A DNA stretch of 64,000 nt, taken from positions 1,313,651 to 1,377,650 of the forward strand of contig NZ_LR733275.1 in NCBI RefSeq assembly GCF_902506415.1. The letters are read 5' to 3'. Below, piece by piece: positions 28,925-38,873 of the stretch. Numbering within the stretch: position 1 is the stretch's first letter; every line of letters begins with the position of its first letter. Source of the stretch: Massilia sp. 9I. GTDB taxonomy: Bacteria; Pseudomonadota; Gammaproteobacteria; Burkholderiales; Burkholderiaceae_D. Made by a program: the position numbers and the translations under genes. The notes under the pieces are model-generated. The model was given only the letters and a program-made list of their open reading frames with translations, was not told where the DNA came from and searched no databases.

Positions 28925-29958
28925 GGCAGCAGGGCGATCTGCTTCAGGCCGGTGGTTTCGTCGAGACCGAACATCAGGTTCATGCACTGCACGGCCTGGC
29001 CCGAGGCGCCCTTGACCAGGTTGTCCTGGACCACCAGGATCACGACCGTGTTGCCGCCTTCCGGACGGTGCAGCGCCAGGCGCAGCATGTTCGAGCCGCG
29101 GGTCGAGCGGGTTTCCGGGTGCGAGCCGAAGGGCATCACGTCCACGAAAGCGCTGTCCTTGTAGGTGTCTTCGAACAGGGCCTGCAGGGCCGCGTCGTCG
29201 ATGTCCTTGTTCAGGCGCGCGTACAGGGTCGCGTGCATGCCGCGGATCATCGGCACCAGGTGCGGGGTGAAGATCAGGCCGACCTTCTGCTCGGTGTAGC
29301 GCGCCAGCTGGGCCGAGGTTTCCGGGGTGTGGCGATGGCCGTGCACGCCGTAGGCCTTGAAGTTGTCGCTCGACTCCGAGAACAGCGTGCCGATCTCGGC
29401 TTTGCGGCCGGCGCCCGAGACGCCCGACTTGCAGTCGGCGATCAGGTTGCCCGCATCGACCAGGCCGGCTTTCAGCAGCGGCACGAAGCCGAGCTGCATG
29501 GTGGTCGGGTAGCAGCCCGGGTTGGCGATCAGGCGCGCGCCCTTGATGTCGTCACGGTTCAGTTCCGGCAGGCCGTACACGGCTTCTTCGATCAGCTCGG
29601 GCGCGGTGTGCGGGATCTTGTACCACTTCTCGAACGTGGCCTGGTCCTTCAGGCGGAAGTCGGCCGCCAGGTCGATGACCTTGACGCCAGCTGCCAGCAG
29701 CGCCGGGGCCTGGGCCATGGCGACGCCGTGCGGGGTGGCGAAGAACACCACGTCGCACTGGGTCAGGTCGGCCTTGTCGGGGCTCGAGAAGGCCAGGTCG
29801 ACGACGCCGCGCAGCGAGGGGAACATGTCGGCCACTGGCAGGCCGTCTTCCTTGCGCGAAGTGATCGCCGTCAGCTGCACGTCGGGGTGCACGGCCAACA
29901 GCCGCAGCAATTCCACGCCCGTATATCCGGTTCCGCCAACGATACCAACTTTGATCAT
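28921..29958 (-). CDS. argC: N-acetyl-gamma-glutamyl-phosphate reductase
   Basis: ArgC makes N-acetylglutamate semialdehyde in arginine synthesis, using NADPH. The 345-residue protein opens [20 protein letters not shown] (Rossmann fold). The catalytic Cys149 lies in IANPGCYPT, and the conserved VHGHRHTPE and [10 protein letters not shown] segments are present. Length is normal. The gene is alone, with the tandem palindrome at 30058-30105 about 100-147 bp upstream of its start. Confidence 0.97.
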   Translation of the reverse strand: MIKVGIVGGTGYTGVELLRLLAVHPDVQLTAITSRKEDGLPVADMFPSLRGVVDLAFSSPDKADLTQCDVVFFATPHGVAMAQAPALLAAGVKVIDLAADFRLKDQATFEKWYKIPHTAPELIEEAVYGLPELNRDDIKGARLIANPGCYPTTMQLGFVPLLKAGLVDAGNLIADCKSGVSGAGRKAEIGTLFSESSDNFKAYGVHGHRHTPETSAQLARYTEQKVGLIFTPHLVPMIRGMHATLYARLNKDIDDAALQALFEDTYKDSAFVDVMPFGSHPETRSTRGSNMLRLALHRPEGGNTVVILVVQDNLVKGASGQAVQCMNLMFGLDETTGLKQIALLP

Positions 29959-30057
29959 GTTCTGTTCCTTCGTGATGTAAGAATGACCTTTTCAGGACGA
30001 GGCTGCATTTTAACAGTCGTGAAAAATGCGTGCGCCGGCAAGGCCCGCGACAGGCAT

Positions 30058-30105
30058 TGCAAAGAATATTTGCATGCAGGGCTCGCCATGCAAATATTCT
30101 TTGCA
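30058..30105. promoter_or_regulatory. Tandem 17-bp palindromes (48-bp inverted repeat), candidate operator
   Basis: Two sites TGCAAA-N5-TTTGCA lie at 30058-30074 and 30089-30105, each a 17-bp imperfect palindrome. The whole forms a perfect inverted repeat with 19-bp arms and a 10-bp spacer. The two centres are 31 bp apart, about three helical turns, so two dimers would bind one face. It lies between divergent argC and the small secreted protein gene, in an AT-rich patch. Confidence 0.6.
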
Positions 30106-30165
30106 CAAGAGACCCGGCGGCGATTTACCATGGGAGCGTCGCCACCCCATCCATTCGGAGATTCC

Positions 30166-30624
30166 ATGCGAACCTGCGCCCTGCTTTGCCTTGCCTACCT
30201 AGCGATGGGCGCGGCGCCCGCCCTAGCCGCCGATCGATTCTCCTGCGGCGGTTCGGACGCTCGGATCGAGGTGCTCGCGCGCGACACCAGGGTCGCTGAA
30301 GAACGCGCGGAAGGCGTCGTCACCGTGTCCCGCAACGGGCTTGCTACCCTCCTGCGTTTCCGCGGCATCGACTTCATCGGCGGCCAATGCGTGAATGCGG
30401 CCGAGGGCCGGCCGCTCGTGGTGTTCCAGGCCTTTTGCGGCGGCTCGGGCTGCCATGATGGGGCGAACTGGGGTGTGATCGACCCCGTGCTGTTGCGGGT
30501 GCTGGCGGTTCCTACGGACACGAATCGCGAGGAAGCCCAGCAGCTGCTCGGCGCCGCGCTCCCCGCCTTGAAGATGATCAGCGTGGAGCGCGAGGCGCGC
30601 AGGCAGGGCGTCGAGCTGTTTTAA
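30166..30624 (+). CDS. Small secreted protein of unknown family
   Basis: The 152-residue protein has a signal peptide (MRTCALLCLAYLAMGAAPALAA). Cysteines at CGGSD, GGQCVNA and AFCGGSGCHDGANWGVI could form disulfides in the periplasm. No family is recognised. GGAG lies 5 nt before the ATG. It diverges from argC across the tandem palindrome. Its stop overlaps, by four bases, the stop of the convergent gene at 30621. Confidence 0.6.
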   Translation: MRTCALLCLAYLAMGAAPALAADRFSCGGSDARIEVLARDTRVAEERAEGVVTVSRNGLATLLRFRGIDFIGGQCVNAAEGRPLVVFQAFCGGSGCHDGANWGVIDPVLLRVLAVPTDTNREEAQQLLGAALPALKMISVEREARRQGVELF

Positions 30625-31361
30625 GCCTGGTCGGCCGAGCCCGGCGTGATCGACTTGGTGACTTTGCCCTGCTCGTCCAGCATCTGGATCTCGGCCTTGC
30701 CCTCGGGCGTCACCATCAGCATCATGCGGACCCGGCCCTTGGCATCCTTCAGCTGCAGGGTCGAGCTCTTGCCGATGGTATTGCCGAGCCAGATGCGGTT
30801 CTGGCTCAGGCGGCCTTCGTCCGCCAGCTTGTCCCAGTAGGCGCGCTGCTCGGCCTCGGGCAGTTTGCCGGCTTCCTGGCGGAAGCGCGCGTAATCGGCA
30901 ATCGCGGTCGTGCTGTACATCGGCACGTCGTTGATCTTGATGGCGGTCTGCTGGTGGACGGCGCTGTCGTTGGTCAGCAATTGCAGCGCCTGGTCCTGGC
31001 GGAAGCGGTCGAAGGTGAGCGACAGGCCGGAGGCAATCTTGCCGTCGGCGCCGATGCTGCCCTTCTGGAGGAAGCCGCCGTTTTCCGTGCCTTCCTCGTT
31101 AATGAAGATCATGCCGGCGAAGCTGCTGCGATCCGGCCGCGCACGCTCTTTCCCCTGCATGAAGTCGCCCGGGAACTGCGCCTTGTTGGAAATGACGATG
31201 CGCTTGGTGCCGTCCGGCTCGACGATGTTGATGCGGCCGACGGTGATCTCGTCGAAGCTGGCGCGCCGGCCCGGGTCGGCGGAGCCGGTCAGGGTCATGA
31301 TGGCGGCCAGGGCCGCGGCCATGGTGGTGGCGCCGGCGAAGAAGGTGCGGAGTTGCGACAT
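30621..31361 (-). CDS. Secreted or anchored protein paired with the XRE regulator
   Basis: A 246-residue protein with one N-terminal hydrophobic segment (residues 7-27, TFFAGATTMAAALAAIMTLTG). A beta-rich outer part follows, with recurring motifs such as VGRINIVEPDGTKRIVI, RMMLMVTPEGKAEIQML and KDAKGRVRMML. Similar unknown proteins occur in several Gram-negative groups. It starts 24 nt after the stop of a membrane-anchored XRE regulator, so the two are probably co-transcribed and may act together. Function unknown. Confidence 0.6.
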   Translation of the reverse strand: MSQLRTFFAGATTMAAALAAIMTLTGSADPGRRASFDEITVGRINIVEPDGTKRIVISNKAQFPGDFMQGKERARPDRSSFAGMIFINEEGTENGGFLQKGSIGADGKIASGLSLTFDRFRQDQALQLLTNDSAVHQQTAIKINDVPMYSTTAIADYARFRQEAGKLPEAEQRAYWDKLADEGRLSQNRIWLGNTIGKSSTLQLKDAKGRVRMMLMVTPEGKAEIQMLDEQGKVTKSITPGSADQA

Positions 31362-31384
31362 GTGTTCCCTTGCTGGTTGAAAAA

Positions 31385-32131
31385 TTAACGAAGCTGTTTT
31401 TTCAGGCGGCGCAGGCGCCATTCAATGAAGATACAAAGGAAGCCGCAAGCGAAGACGAGGGCGCCGATATATTGCAACAGCCTGTTGCCGGTGCTCTCCA
31501 AGCCCCTGATATTGGCCAGGTCGAAGCGACGCTTGCCGTTTTCGGTGGCTTCGTAATAGATGGTGCCGCGGCTTTCGGGCCATTCCACGGTGAGCGGACG
31601 CTCGCGCTTGGCCGTGAACTCGGACAAGCGTCTGCTTGCCTCTTCGTCCGTGATGAGTTTGGCGCGCTGCTGCAGAGCCAGAATCTTCCCGTAGCTGTCA
31701 AAGACATTCTCCCCTTCGTCGGCCAGGAACACCCCGGGGGATTTGTAGACGTAAAGCTCGTTCGGGAAAAAGATGCCGTCGTTTGCCGCCAGCATGATGG
31801 CGAAACCCAACAGCCATGCTGCCGCCGAACCGAACACCCAGCGCTTCGTGTGGTGCACCTGTTCGGTCACGGCCTGCGTCTTGAACTGGGTGACGGAAGG
31901 GACATGGCGCAGGGTCGAGTCGATCACCTCCCTGTCAACCTCCTGCAGGAAGGTCGCGGCATCCATCCCGAGCGCGGACACGATGGTGTCGAACATCTCG
32001 GCCGAAGGCACCGACTTGTCGTTTTCCAGCTTCGACAGGTAGGACTGCTCGATGCCGGCCAGCGCCGCGAACTGCGGCTGGGTCAGGCCCTTGTCGGTCC
32101 TGAGCCCCTTGAGTCTTTCGCCAAAATTCAT
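31385..32131 (-). CDS. Membrane-anchored XRE-family regulator
   Basis: The 248-residue protein has an N-terminal Cro/CI-type helix-turn-helix (residues 4-60, LKGLRTDKGLTQPQFAALAG, SYLSKLENDKSVPS). A linker follows, then a transmembrane helix at about 98-116, a roughly 100-residue extracytoplasmic domain, and a second helix at about 218-238 before a basic tail. This is a one-component membrane sensor-regulator layout. GGAAAGGTTGAT precedes the ATG. It is the first gene of a two-gene unit with the secreted protein at 30621. Confidence 0.75.
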   Translation of the reverse strand: MNFGERLKGLRTDKGLTQPQFAALAGIEQSYLSKLENDKSVPSAEMFDTIVSALGMDAATFLQEVDREVIDSTLRHVPSVTQFKTQAVTEQVHHTKRWVFGSAAAWLLGFAIMLAANDGIFFPNELYVYKSPGVFLADEGENVFDSYGKILALQQRAKLITDEEASRRLSEFTAKRERPLTVEWPESRGTIYYEATENGKRRFDLANIRGLESTGNRLLQYIGALVFACGFLCIFIEWRLRRLKKQLR

Positions 32132-32265
32132 ATCAACCTTTCCTGAACGTCAATGGAATGGCCGTATTCTTGGCGATTCATGCAAGACTTGAAAGATGAA
32201 TATTGGCGAATAGCCATGAATTTCGCAAATCAGGGCGCATGGATGCATATAAACGCGCCCCAAAA

Positions 32266-32300
32266 GCAAAAAGCCGCCCACCTTGCGGAGGACGGCTTTC
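32266..32300 (-). terminator. Terminator of rplM-rpsI
   Basis: On the minus strand AAAGCCGTCC pairs with GGGCGGCTTT and is followed by TTTTTGCTTTT, 41 nt after the rpsI stop. Confidence 0.8.
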
Positions 32301-32340
32301 GCAGCAGCGCCCCAAGGACGCTGCCAGCAGGTGAAACGAA

Positions 32341-32733
32341 TTAACGCTTCGAGAACTGCTTTGCGCGACGTGCTTTACGCAGGCCGACTTTCTTACGCTC
32401 GACTTCACGGGCGTCACGGGTGACGAAACCGGCACGTGCCAGGTCGCCCTTGAGGCCTGCGTCGTAGTCGATCAGAGCGCGGGTGATGCCGTGGCGGACG
32501 GCGCCTGCCTGGCCCGACTCACCACCACCGTGCACGTTGACCTTGATGTCGAAACGCTCGACGTTGCCGGTCAGTTCCAGCGGCTGACGGATGACCATCA
32601 GGCCGGTCTCGCGCGAGAAGTATTCGTTCGCAGGCTTGCCGTTCACGACGATCAGGCCGGTGCCGGCTTTGATGAACACGCGAGCGACTGCACTCTTGCG
32701 ACGGCCGGTGCCGTAGTTGTAGTTACCGATCAT
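32341..32733 (-). CDS. rpsI: Ribosomal protein S9
   Basis: Ribosomal protein S9 (uS9) of the 30S subunit, 130 residues. It begins [20 protein letters not shown] and ends in the conserved basic tail [17 protein letters not shown] that reaches the P-site tRNA. It follows rplM by 9 nt, the usual pair, and ends at a strong terminator. Confidence 0.98.
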   Translation of the reverse strand: MIGNYNYGTGRRKSAVARVFIKAGTGLIVVNGKPANEYFSRETGLMVIRQPLELTGNVERFDIKVNVHGGGESGQAGAVRHGITRALIDYDAGLKGDLARAGFVTRDAREVERKKVGLRKARRAKQFSKR

Positions 32734-32742
32734 GTCAGTTCC

Positions 32743-33171
32743 TTAGAGGGTCAGTGCTTGTGGTTGCTGTGCTGCGTGCGGGTGCGAACCTTCCGCGTAC
32801 ACTTTCAGCTTCTTGATCATTGCATAGCCCAGCGGGCCCTTCGGCAGCATGCCTTTGACAGCCTTTTCCAGGGCACGGCCCGGGAAGCGCTGCTGCATCT
32901 TCAGGAAGTTGGTTTCGTAGATGCCGCCTGGGTAGCCCGAGTGACGGTAGTAGGTCTTGTTAGTGGCCTTGGTACCGGTCACGCGCAGCTTGCCTGCGTT
33001 GACGACGATGATGTAATCGCCGGTGTCGACGTGCGGAGTGAATTCCGGCTTGTGTTTGCCGCGCAGTCGGAGTGCCACTTCGCTGGCAACACGTCCGAGG
33101 ACCAAGTCCGTCGCGTCAATCACCAACCAGTCGCGCTGGACTTCATGGCCCTTAGCGGAAAAAGTTTTCAT
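32743..33171 (-). CDS. rplM: Ribosomal protein L13
   Basis: Ribosomal protein L13 (uL13) of the 50S subunit, 142 residues. It has signature segments [26 protein letters not shown] and [25 protein letters not shown] precedes the ATG. It leads the rplM-rpsI operon. Confidence 0.98.
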   Translation of the reverse strand: MKTFSAKGHEVQRDWLVIDATDLVLGRVASEVALRLRGKHKPEFTPHVDTGDYIIVVNAGKLRVTGTKATNKTYYRHSGYPGGIYETNFLKMQQRFPGRALEKAVKGMLPKGPLGYAMIKKLKVYAEGSHPHAAQQPQALTL

Positions 33172-33413
33172 GATGACTTCCTAAATAGGTTAAATGCTCA
33201 CTGTGGTGGTTCCGCCCTTGCTGCAGCGGACTCTGCCTTATTGTCTTCCCCGAGCAAAGGGAAAGCCCACGATGATAGCCGAAGAGCAGTCTGCTCGTCA
33301 ATCCGCGTCACGCCCGCTGTCGCATTTTCCCCGCCCTCTTCTGAGCCAGTTCTCGCCAGGAGAACAAAGCGTTCCCGGATCGCATAATTTCGTGCGATGG
33401 TGCAACTAATACA

Positions 33414-33443
33414 TTGACCGCCAAAACGATGCCAATCTACTAT
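33414..33443 (+). promoter_or_regulatory. Predicted promoter of the TAP-hydrolase/ABC operon
   Basis: TTGACC and TACTAT are separated by 18 nt, about 25 nt before the GTG start at 33468. A short inverted repeat (ATCGCA-N8-TGCGAT, 33379-33398) lies just upstream. The rest of the 33172-33467 gap probably holds the rplM promoter; I see no gene there. Confidence 0.45.
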
Positions 33444-33467
33444 GCATGCATCCTTTGAGGAGATTGT

Positions 33468-34922
33468 GTGAAGACAAGATCGTTCCTGCCTGCCGCCGCC
33501 TTCCTGCTGGCGGCGTCGACGGCGGGTGCGGCGGCGCCCGGCAGCGCCGCCAAAGCACCCGCAGCGCCAACCACCACCCGTAGCTGTCACCTGCCCGGCG
33601 TCACCGACGCCCTGCAATGCGTCACCCTGAACGTCCCGCTGGACCATGCCAAGCCGGGCGCCGGCAGCCTCAAGCTGCACGTCACCGTGGCGCCGGCCCA
33701 TCGTGCCAATACCCGCGGCGACCCGCTGTTCGTGCTGGCCGGCGGTCCCGGCCAGGCCGGCAGCGACATCGTGCAGCTGCTGAGCCTCGCCTTCAACCGC
33801 GTGCGCGCCACCCGCGACATCGTGTTCATCGACCAGCGCGGCACTGGCCTGTCGGGCAAGCTCGATTGCAAGAATAAGCCGGAACACGAGCGCATGAGCG
33901 AGGAGCAGCTCGAAGGCGAGCTGCGCGCCTGCATCGCCGCCACCAAGGCTCCGTGGGCCGCCTATACCACCGAGGCCGCCGCGCGCGACCTGGAAGCGGT
34001 GCGCCGCGCGCTCGGCTATGGCGCCGTCAACGTCTGGGGCGGTTCCTACGGCACCCGCCTGGGCCAGGCCTATGCGCGCCTGTATCCGGCCAGCGTGCGC
34101 AGCCTGGTGCTGGACGGCGTCGCCGCGCCCGACCAGGTGATCCCGGCCGGCGCCCGCGACGGCCAGGCCGCGCTCGACAAGATGTTCGAGCTGTGCGCCA
34201 AGGATGCCGGCTGCAGCAAGGCCTTCCCGAACCTGCGCGCCGAATTCGACGGCCTGGTGCGCAAGCTGGAAGCCGGCAGCATGAAGCTGTCGATGCCGGA
34301 TCCGCGCACCGCCCAGCAGGTCGAGGTGAACATGAGCGCCCAGCGCTTCCTCGGCACCGTGCACAACGTGCTGTACTCGCCGGCCGATGCGCGCCGCCTG
34401 CCCTTCCTGATCCACAATGCGGCGCAGGGCCGCTGGGAGCCTTTCGTGGCGCGCCAGAACCTGGCGACCGACTTCGGCGCCGAAGGCAATATGGCGACGC
34501 TGCTGCACCTGGCGGTGGTCTGCGCCGAGGACATCCCGCGCTTCACGCCGGAACTGCGCGCGCGCGACGTCGGCCAGCTGACCAAGCCGCTGGCCGACAA
34601 GATGCCCGCCATGTGCGCGGCCATGAACGTGCCGGCGGTGCCGTACAAGGCGCCGAGCCGGATCGAGGCCCCGGCCCTGCTGCTGTCCGGCGCGCTCGAT
34701 CCGGTCACGCCGCCGCACCGCGCCGCCAGCGCCGCGGCCAGCATGGCGCACGCCCAGCAGGTGGTGGTGGCGAATGCCGGCCATGGCGTGACCCAGCTCG
34801 GCTGCGCGCCGCGCCTGCTGCGCGAATTCCTCGACAAGCCGCAGGCCAGGCTCGATGCCGCGTGCCTGAACGAGATCCCGGCCCCGACCTTCCAGCTCGG
34901 CGCCGCCGGCCCGCAACCCTAA
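33468..34922 (+). CDS. Secreted alpha/beta hydrolase with TAP-like C-terminal domain
   Basis: The 484-residue exported hydrolase resembles tripeptidyl aminopeptidase-type proteins. It has a signal peptide (KTRSFLPAAAFLLAASTAGAAA), the oxyanion loop LAGGPGQAGSD, and nucleophile Ser193 in GGSYGTR. The C-terminal TAP-like domain supplies the acid (SGALDPVTPP) and base (NAGHGVTQLG). It probably trims N-terminal peptides or esters in the periplasm. The start is GTG, after GAGGAG. The ABC transporter genes follow 10 nt later, so they form one operon. Confidence 0.85.
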   Translation: MKTRSFLPAAAFLLAASTAGAAAPGSAAKAPAAPTTTRSCHLPGVTDALQCVTLNVPLDHAKPGAGSLKLHVTVAPAHRANTRGDPLFVLAGGPGQAGSDIVQLLSLAFNRVRATRDIVFIDQRGTGLSGKLDCKNKPEHERMSEEQLEGELRACIAATKAPWAAYTTEAAARDLEAVRRALGYGAVNVWGGSYGTRLGQAYARLYPASVRSLVLDGVAAPDQVIPAGARDGQAALDKMFELCAKDAGCSKAFPNLRAEFDGLVRKLEAGSMKLSMPDPRTAQQVEVNMSAQRFLGTVHNVLYSPADARRLPFLIHNAAQGRWEPFVARQNLATDFGAEGNMATLLHLAVVCAEDIPRFTPELRARDVGQLTKPLADKMPAMCAAMNVPAVPYKAPSRIEAPALLLSGALDPVTPPHRAASAAASMAHAQQVVVANAGHGVTQLGCAPRLLREFLDKPQARLDAACLNEIPAPTFQLGAAGPQP

Positions 34923-34932
34923 GGCGAAGAAC

Positions 34933-35660
<728 letters not shown>

Positions 35661-35664
<4 letters not shown>

Positions 35665-36857
35665 AAGCGCGCACCGCATCGAAACTCTGGATCGTCTTTT
35701 TCAAGGAACTGCGCGAGACGCTGCGCGACAAGCGCACGCTGGCCATGCTGGCCCTGTTCACGCTGCTGTACCCGCTGATCATCGGCATGACCTTGCACCA
35801 GCTGATCGACAAGAGCACCAAGACCGAACGCGAAGGCGTCGACCTGGCCGTGATCGGCGCAGCCAAGGCGCCGACCCTGATGGCCCAGCTGGGCCAGAAG
35901 AACATCACGGTCAAGGACACGCCGCAGATGGACGAGGAAGCCATCGGCGAACTGCTGCGCGCGAAGAAGGTCGCAGCGGTGCTGCGCCTGTCGGACGACT
36001 TCGTCGAGAACTACCAGGCGATGCGCCCGGCGCGCGTCGAAGTCTGGTACGACTCGGCGGCCGAGAGCAATGCGCAACGGCGCGAGGTCGAAGACGTGCT
36101 GGAAGCCTACGGCAATAACGTGGCCAGCGCACGCCTGCTGGCGCACGGCGTGTCGCCGGCGGCGGTGACCCCGATCCAGGTGCAGCGCTACGACACCGGC
36201 TCGAACGCATCGCGCTCGGCCATGCTGGTCGGCAGCATCATGGGCGTGCTGTTCCTGCCCGCCTTCATGCTGACCATGTCGGCCTCGGTCGACAGCACGG
36301 CGGGCGAGCGCGAACGCCGTTCGCTCGAAGTGCTGATGGCGCAGCCGGCGCACACCTGGGAACTCATCGGCGGCAAGTGGCTGGCGGCGGGCATCCTGGG
36401 CGTGGTCGGCGTGACCCTGGAGCTGGTGCTGGCGCACGTGATGCTCAAGTGGCTGCCGCTCGAGGAAATCGGGATGTCGTGGAGCCTGGGCTGGGGCGAA
36501 CTGGCCCTGGTCTGCCTGGCCACCATCCCGCTGTCGCTGCTGGCCTCGGCCCTGTACGTGGCGCTGGCGATGAACTCCAAGACCTTCAAGGAAGCGCAGA
36601 CCGTACTCAGTATCGCGATGCTGGCGCCGATCATTCCGGGCATCGTGGTGTCCTTCCTGGACCTGAAGACCGCGCTGTGGATGTACGCGGTGCCGATGCT
36701 GTCGAACCAGACCCTGATCAAGGAGATGTCCAAGGCCGGCGACGTGCAGTCGCTTCCCCTGCTGCTGACCTTCCTGTGTTCGGCGCTGCCGGCCCTGCTC
36801 ATCGTGGCCTACGCCAGTTGGCGCATGAAGAGCGAGCGCTACGTCCTGGCCGTCTGA
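35661..36857 (+). CDS. ABC-2 type permease, NatB-like
   Basis: The 398-residue permease has an N-terminal helix (MLALFTLLYPLIIGMTL), then an external region of about 130 residues (DLAVIGAAKAPTLM...). Five more hydrophobic helices follow, including MGVLFLPAFMLTMSASVD, with the conserved cytoplasmic ERERRSLEVLMAQP. This is the NatB/YhaP layout; the Bacillus NatAB pair exports sodium. Substrate is unknown here. It overlaps the ATPase gene. Confidence 0.88.
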
Positions 36858-36933
36858 GGAAAACCCGGGGCGCCGGCAGAGGCGTCCCGCCTGCCTTACA
36901 ATGCTTCGCAATCACTCAATCGCGGAGAAAGCA

Positions 36934-37356
36934 ATGGAAGTAAAAGTCAGCTGGAACGGCCCCTCGGGCATGAGTTTCCGCGCCGAGACCGGCAGCGGCC
37001 ACATGGTGTCGATGGACGGCGCGCCCGAAGGCGGCGGCCACAACCTGGCGCCGCGCCCGATGGAGATGGTGCTGGTCGGCACCGGCGGCTGCACCGCCTA
37101 CGACGTGGTCCTGATCCTGAAACGCGGCCGCGAGGACGTGCGCGGCTGCGACGTGACCCTGCAGGCCGAGCGCGCGGAGACCGATCCCAAGGTCTTCACC
37201 AAGATCAACTTCCACTTCACGGTCACGGGTCGCAACCTGAAGCCGGCGGCGGTGGAGCGCGCGGTGAGCCTGTCGCACGACAAGTACTGCTCGGCGTCGA
37301 TCATGCTGGCCAAGACGGCCGAGATCACGCATACGGTGGAGATTGTGGAGGTTTGA
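36934..37356 (+). CDS. OsmC family protein (YhfA-like)
   Basis: The 140-residue protein fits the OsmC/Ohr fold and is closest in pattern to YhfA: PSGMSFRAETGSGHMVSMDG, PRPMEMVLVGTGGCTAYDVVLILKR and LSHDKYCSASIMLAKTAEITHTVEIVEV. The two cysteines (GGCTAYDV and KYCSAS) match the peroxide-reducing pair of OsmC proteins. GGAG precedes the ATG by 6 nt. It stands alone, downstream of the ABC operon by 76 nt. Confidence 0.88.
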   Translation: MEVKVSWNGPSGMSFRAETGSGHMVSMDGAPEGGGHNLAPRPMEMVLVGTGGCTAYDVVLILKRGREDVRGCDVTLQAERAETDPKVFTKINFHFTVTGRNLKPAAVERAVSLSHDKYCSASIMLAKTAEITHTVEIVEV

Positions 37357-37407
37357 TTCGAATGCTGGCAGATCCCCAGCGTTTCAAACGACCACCGCCT
37401 TAAAAAC

Positions 37408-37435
37408 CGTCATTCCCGCGCAGGCGGGAATCCAA
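37408..37435 (-). repeat. REP-like palindromic element, copy 3
   Basis: The reverse complement reads TTGGATTCCCGCCTGCG then CGGGAATGACG. It is paired with an inverted copy at 37466-37493, 30 nt away, in the convergent OsmC/coq7 gap. Confidence 0.7.
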
Positions 37436-37465
37436 GTTCGCAAAGCAGCCGTAACGCACGCAAAA

Positions 37466-37493
37466 TTGGATTCCCGCCTTCGCGGGAATGACG
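37466..37493 (+). repeat. REP-like palindromic element, copy 4 (inverted)
   Basis: TTGGATTCCCGCCTTCG then CGGGAATGACG. It is the same family as the copies at 19550 and 19634 and may also end transcription of the flanking genes. Confidence 0.7.
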
Positions 37494-37539
37494 TTTACAC
37501 GATACGTGAGAAGAACTGATAGCGCGGCTATTCAGCCAA

Positions 37540-38184
37540 TCAAATGTGATACGCCGTCGTCGTCATCACCTTCGACATCGCGGTCATCAACAGCTTCACC
37601 GGCGCCGGCGTCTCGGCCGCGCCCAGCGCCTGTGCCGACGCGCCGTGGGCGATTTCATCCACCCGCATCTGCTCCACGATCGCGCGCGAGCGTACGTCTT
37701 GCGGCGGCAGGTCTTCCAGGTGGCGGTTCAAGTGTGCTTCGACCTGGCGCTCGGTCTCGACCACGAAGCCGAGGCTCTGCGGATCGCCCAGCTTGGCCGC
37801 GATGCTGCCCAGCACGTAGGAACCGGCATACCACAGCGGATTGAGCAGGCTGGGCTGCGATCCCAGCTCGGACAGGCGCTCGGCCGTCCACGCCAGGTGG
37901 TCTTCTTCCTCGCGCGCCGATTTCGCGAACTGGGCCCGGATCGCCGGGCTCTTGCCGAAGCGCGCCTGCGAGTCGTACAGCGCCTGCGCGCACACCTCAC
38001 CGACGTGGTTCACGCGCATCAGGCCGGCGCTGTGGCGGCGGTCGTCGTCGCTCAGCTCGCAGTCGTTTTCGTGCGCCCCGGGGTTCGGACGCGAGGCGGA
38101 GGCGACGCCGCCGACCACGCGCAGGGCCTTGTCGAAACCGGTGATCAGGCTGTCGAGGGGGGTACTGGAACGGTATGCACTCAT
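37540..38184 (-). CDS. coq7: 2-polyprenyl-3-methyl-6-methoxy-1,4-benzoquinone hydroxylase Coq7
   Basis: Coq7 is the di-iron hydroxylase of the last hydroxylation in ubiquinone synthesis. The 214-residue protein has the two ExxH-type iron ligands in [46 protein letters not shown] and [13 protein letters not shown]. Length is normal for the short bacterial form. It stands alone with REP-like elements downstream. Confidence 0.94.
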   Translation of the reverse strand: MSAYRSSTPLDSLITGFDKALRVVGGVASASRPNPGAHENDCELSDDDRRHSAGLMRVNHVGEVCAQALYDSQARFGKSPAIRAQFAKSAREEEDHLAWTAERLSELGSQPSLLNPLWYAGSYVLGSIAAKLGDPQSLGFVVETERQVEAHLNRHLEDLPPQDVRSRAIVEQMRVDEIAHGASAQALGAAETPAPVKLLMTAMSKVMTTTAYHI

Positions 38185-38243
38185 GATGTTGTCGAAGCGA
38201 TATGCGAAAACATCATTATAGGCCTTGCCGCAGAGAGCCGGCG

Positions 38244-38684
38244 CTAGCTGCCCGGCGCCAGGGCTTTCTGGCGCGCGATCCAGTCGGCCAGCGGCCCCGT
38301 CGGCTCCAGCCCCGAGATGTTCTTCGCCACGCCCAGGTTCAGCTCGAGCAGGAAGGGAATCGATGCGGCCGGCACTTCCGGGCAGTGGCGGGCAAAGGCC
38401 TCAAGGAAGCGCGCCGACTCGACGGTCGGCATGACCTTTTCGCCGCTCATGAACTGCAGCACGCTAGTGATGGTGTGACCCTTGCCCAGGGTGTGATAGA
38501 TGAAACGGTTGAATTCGCGGTCGACTTTCTTGAAATCGATCGCCTCTTCCGTCATCAGCGCCGCGAGGTAGAACAGGCCCAGCGCGACCCGGAACCAGTC
38601 GGTCGATTCGGCGCGGTCGCGCCCTTCGCGCATCAGCGCCAGCAGCTTGTCCTGGATGGCCTTGTTCATCCTGCCATTATCCAC
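38244..38684 (-). CDS. Conserved unknown cytoplasmic protein
   Basis: A helical protein of 141-146 residues with no signal peptide and one possible hydrophobic helix ([21 protein letters not shown]). No family is recognised. The frame opens at a GTG (38684, with AAGG 8 nt upstream) and has an ATG at 38669; either could be the start. It lies 59 nt before coq7 on the same strand and could be co-transcribed with it. Confidence 0.6.
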   Translation of the reverse strand: MDNGRMNKAIQDKLLALMREGRDRAESTDWFRVALGLFYLAALMTEEAIDFKKVDREFNRFIYHTLGKGHTITSVLQFMSGEKVMPTVESARFLEAFARHCPEVPAASIPFLLELNLGVAKNISGLEPTGPLADWIARQKALAPGS

Positions 38685-38873
38685 GTTTCCCGCCTTTTCG
38701 CGAGCAATGTTTATGTATGGAAATTATTAATGCGCTAAGTCATGCGTCCTGTCGCCGGATTATGCAATCTGGGCCATCAAAGCGTCCGTGCGTCGCAGAG
38801 TTACCACAAACCCAGGAACAATTTAATACAATGCAAGTGTGAAAAGGTTTATATGCACGCTTGGGGGCATGGC

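Noticed and set aside
30058..30105. Classical ARG boxes for ArgR upstream of argC
   Set aside because: Sequence (TGCAAA/TTTGCA) and 31-bp spacing differ from the ArgR consensus and its adjacent-box layout.
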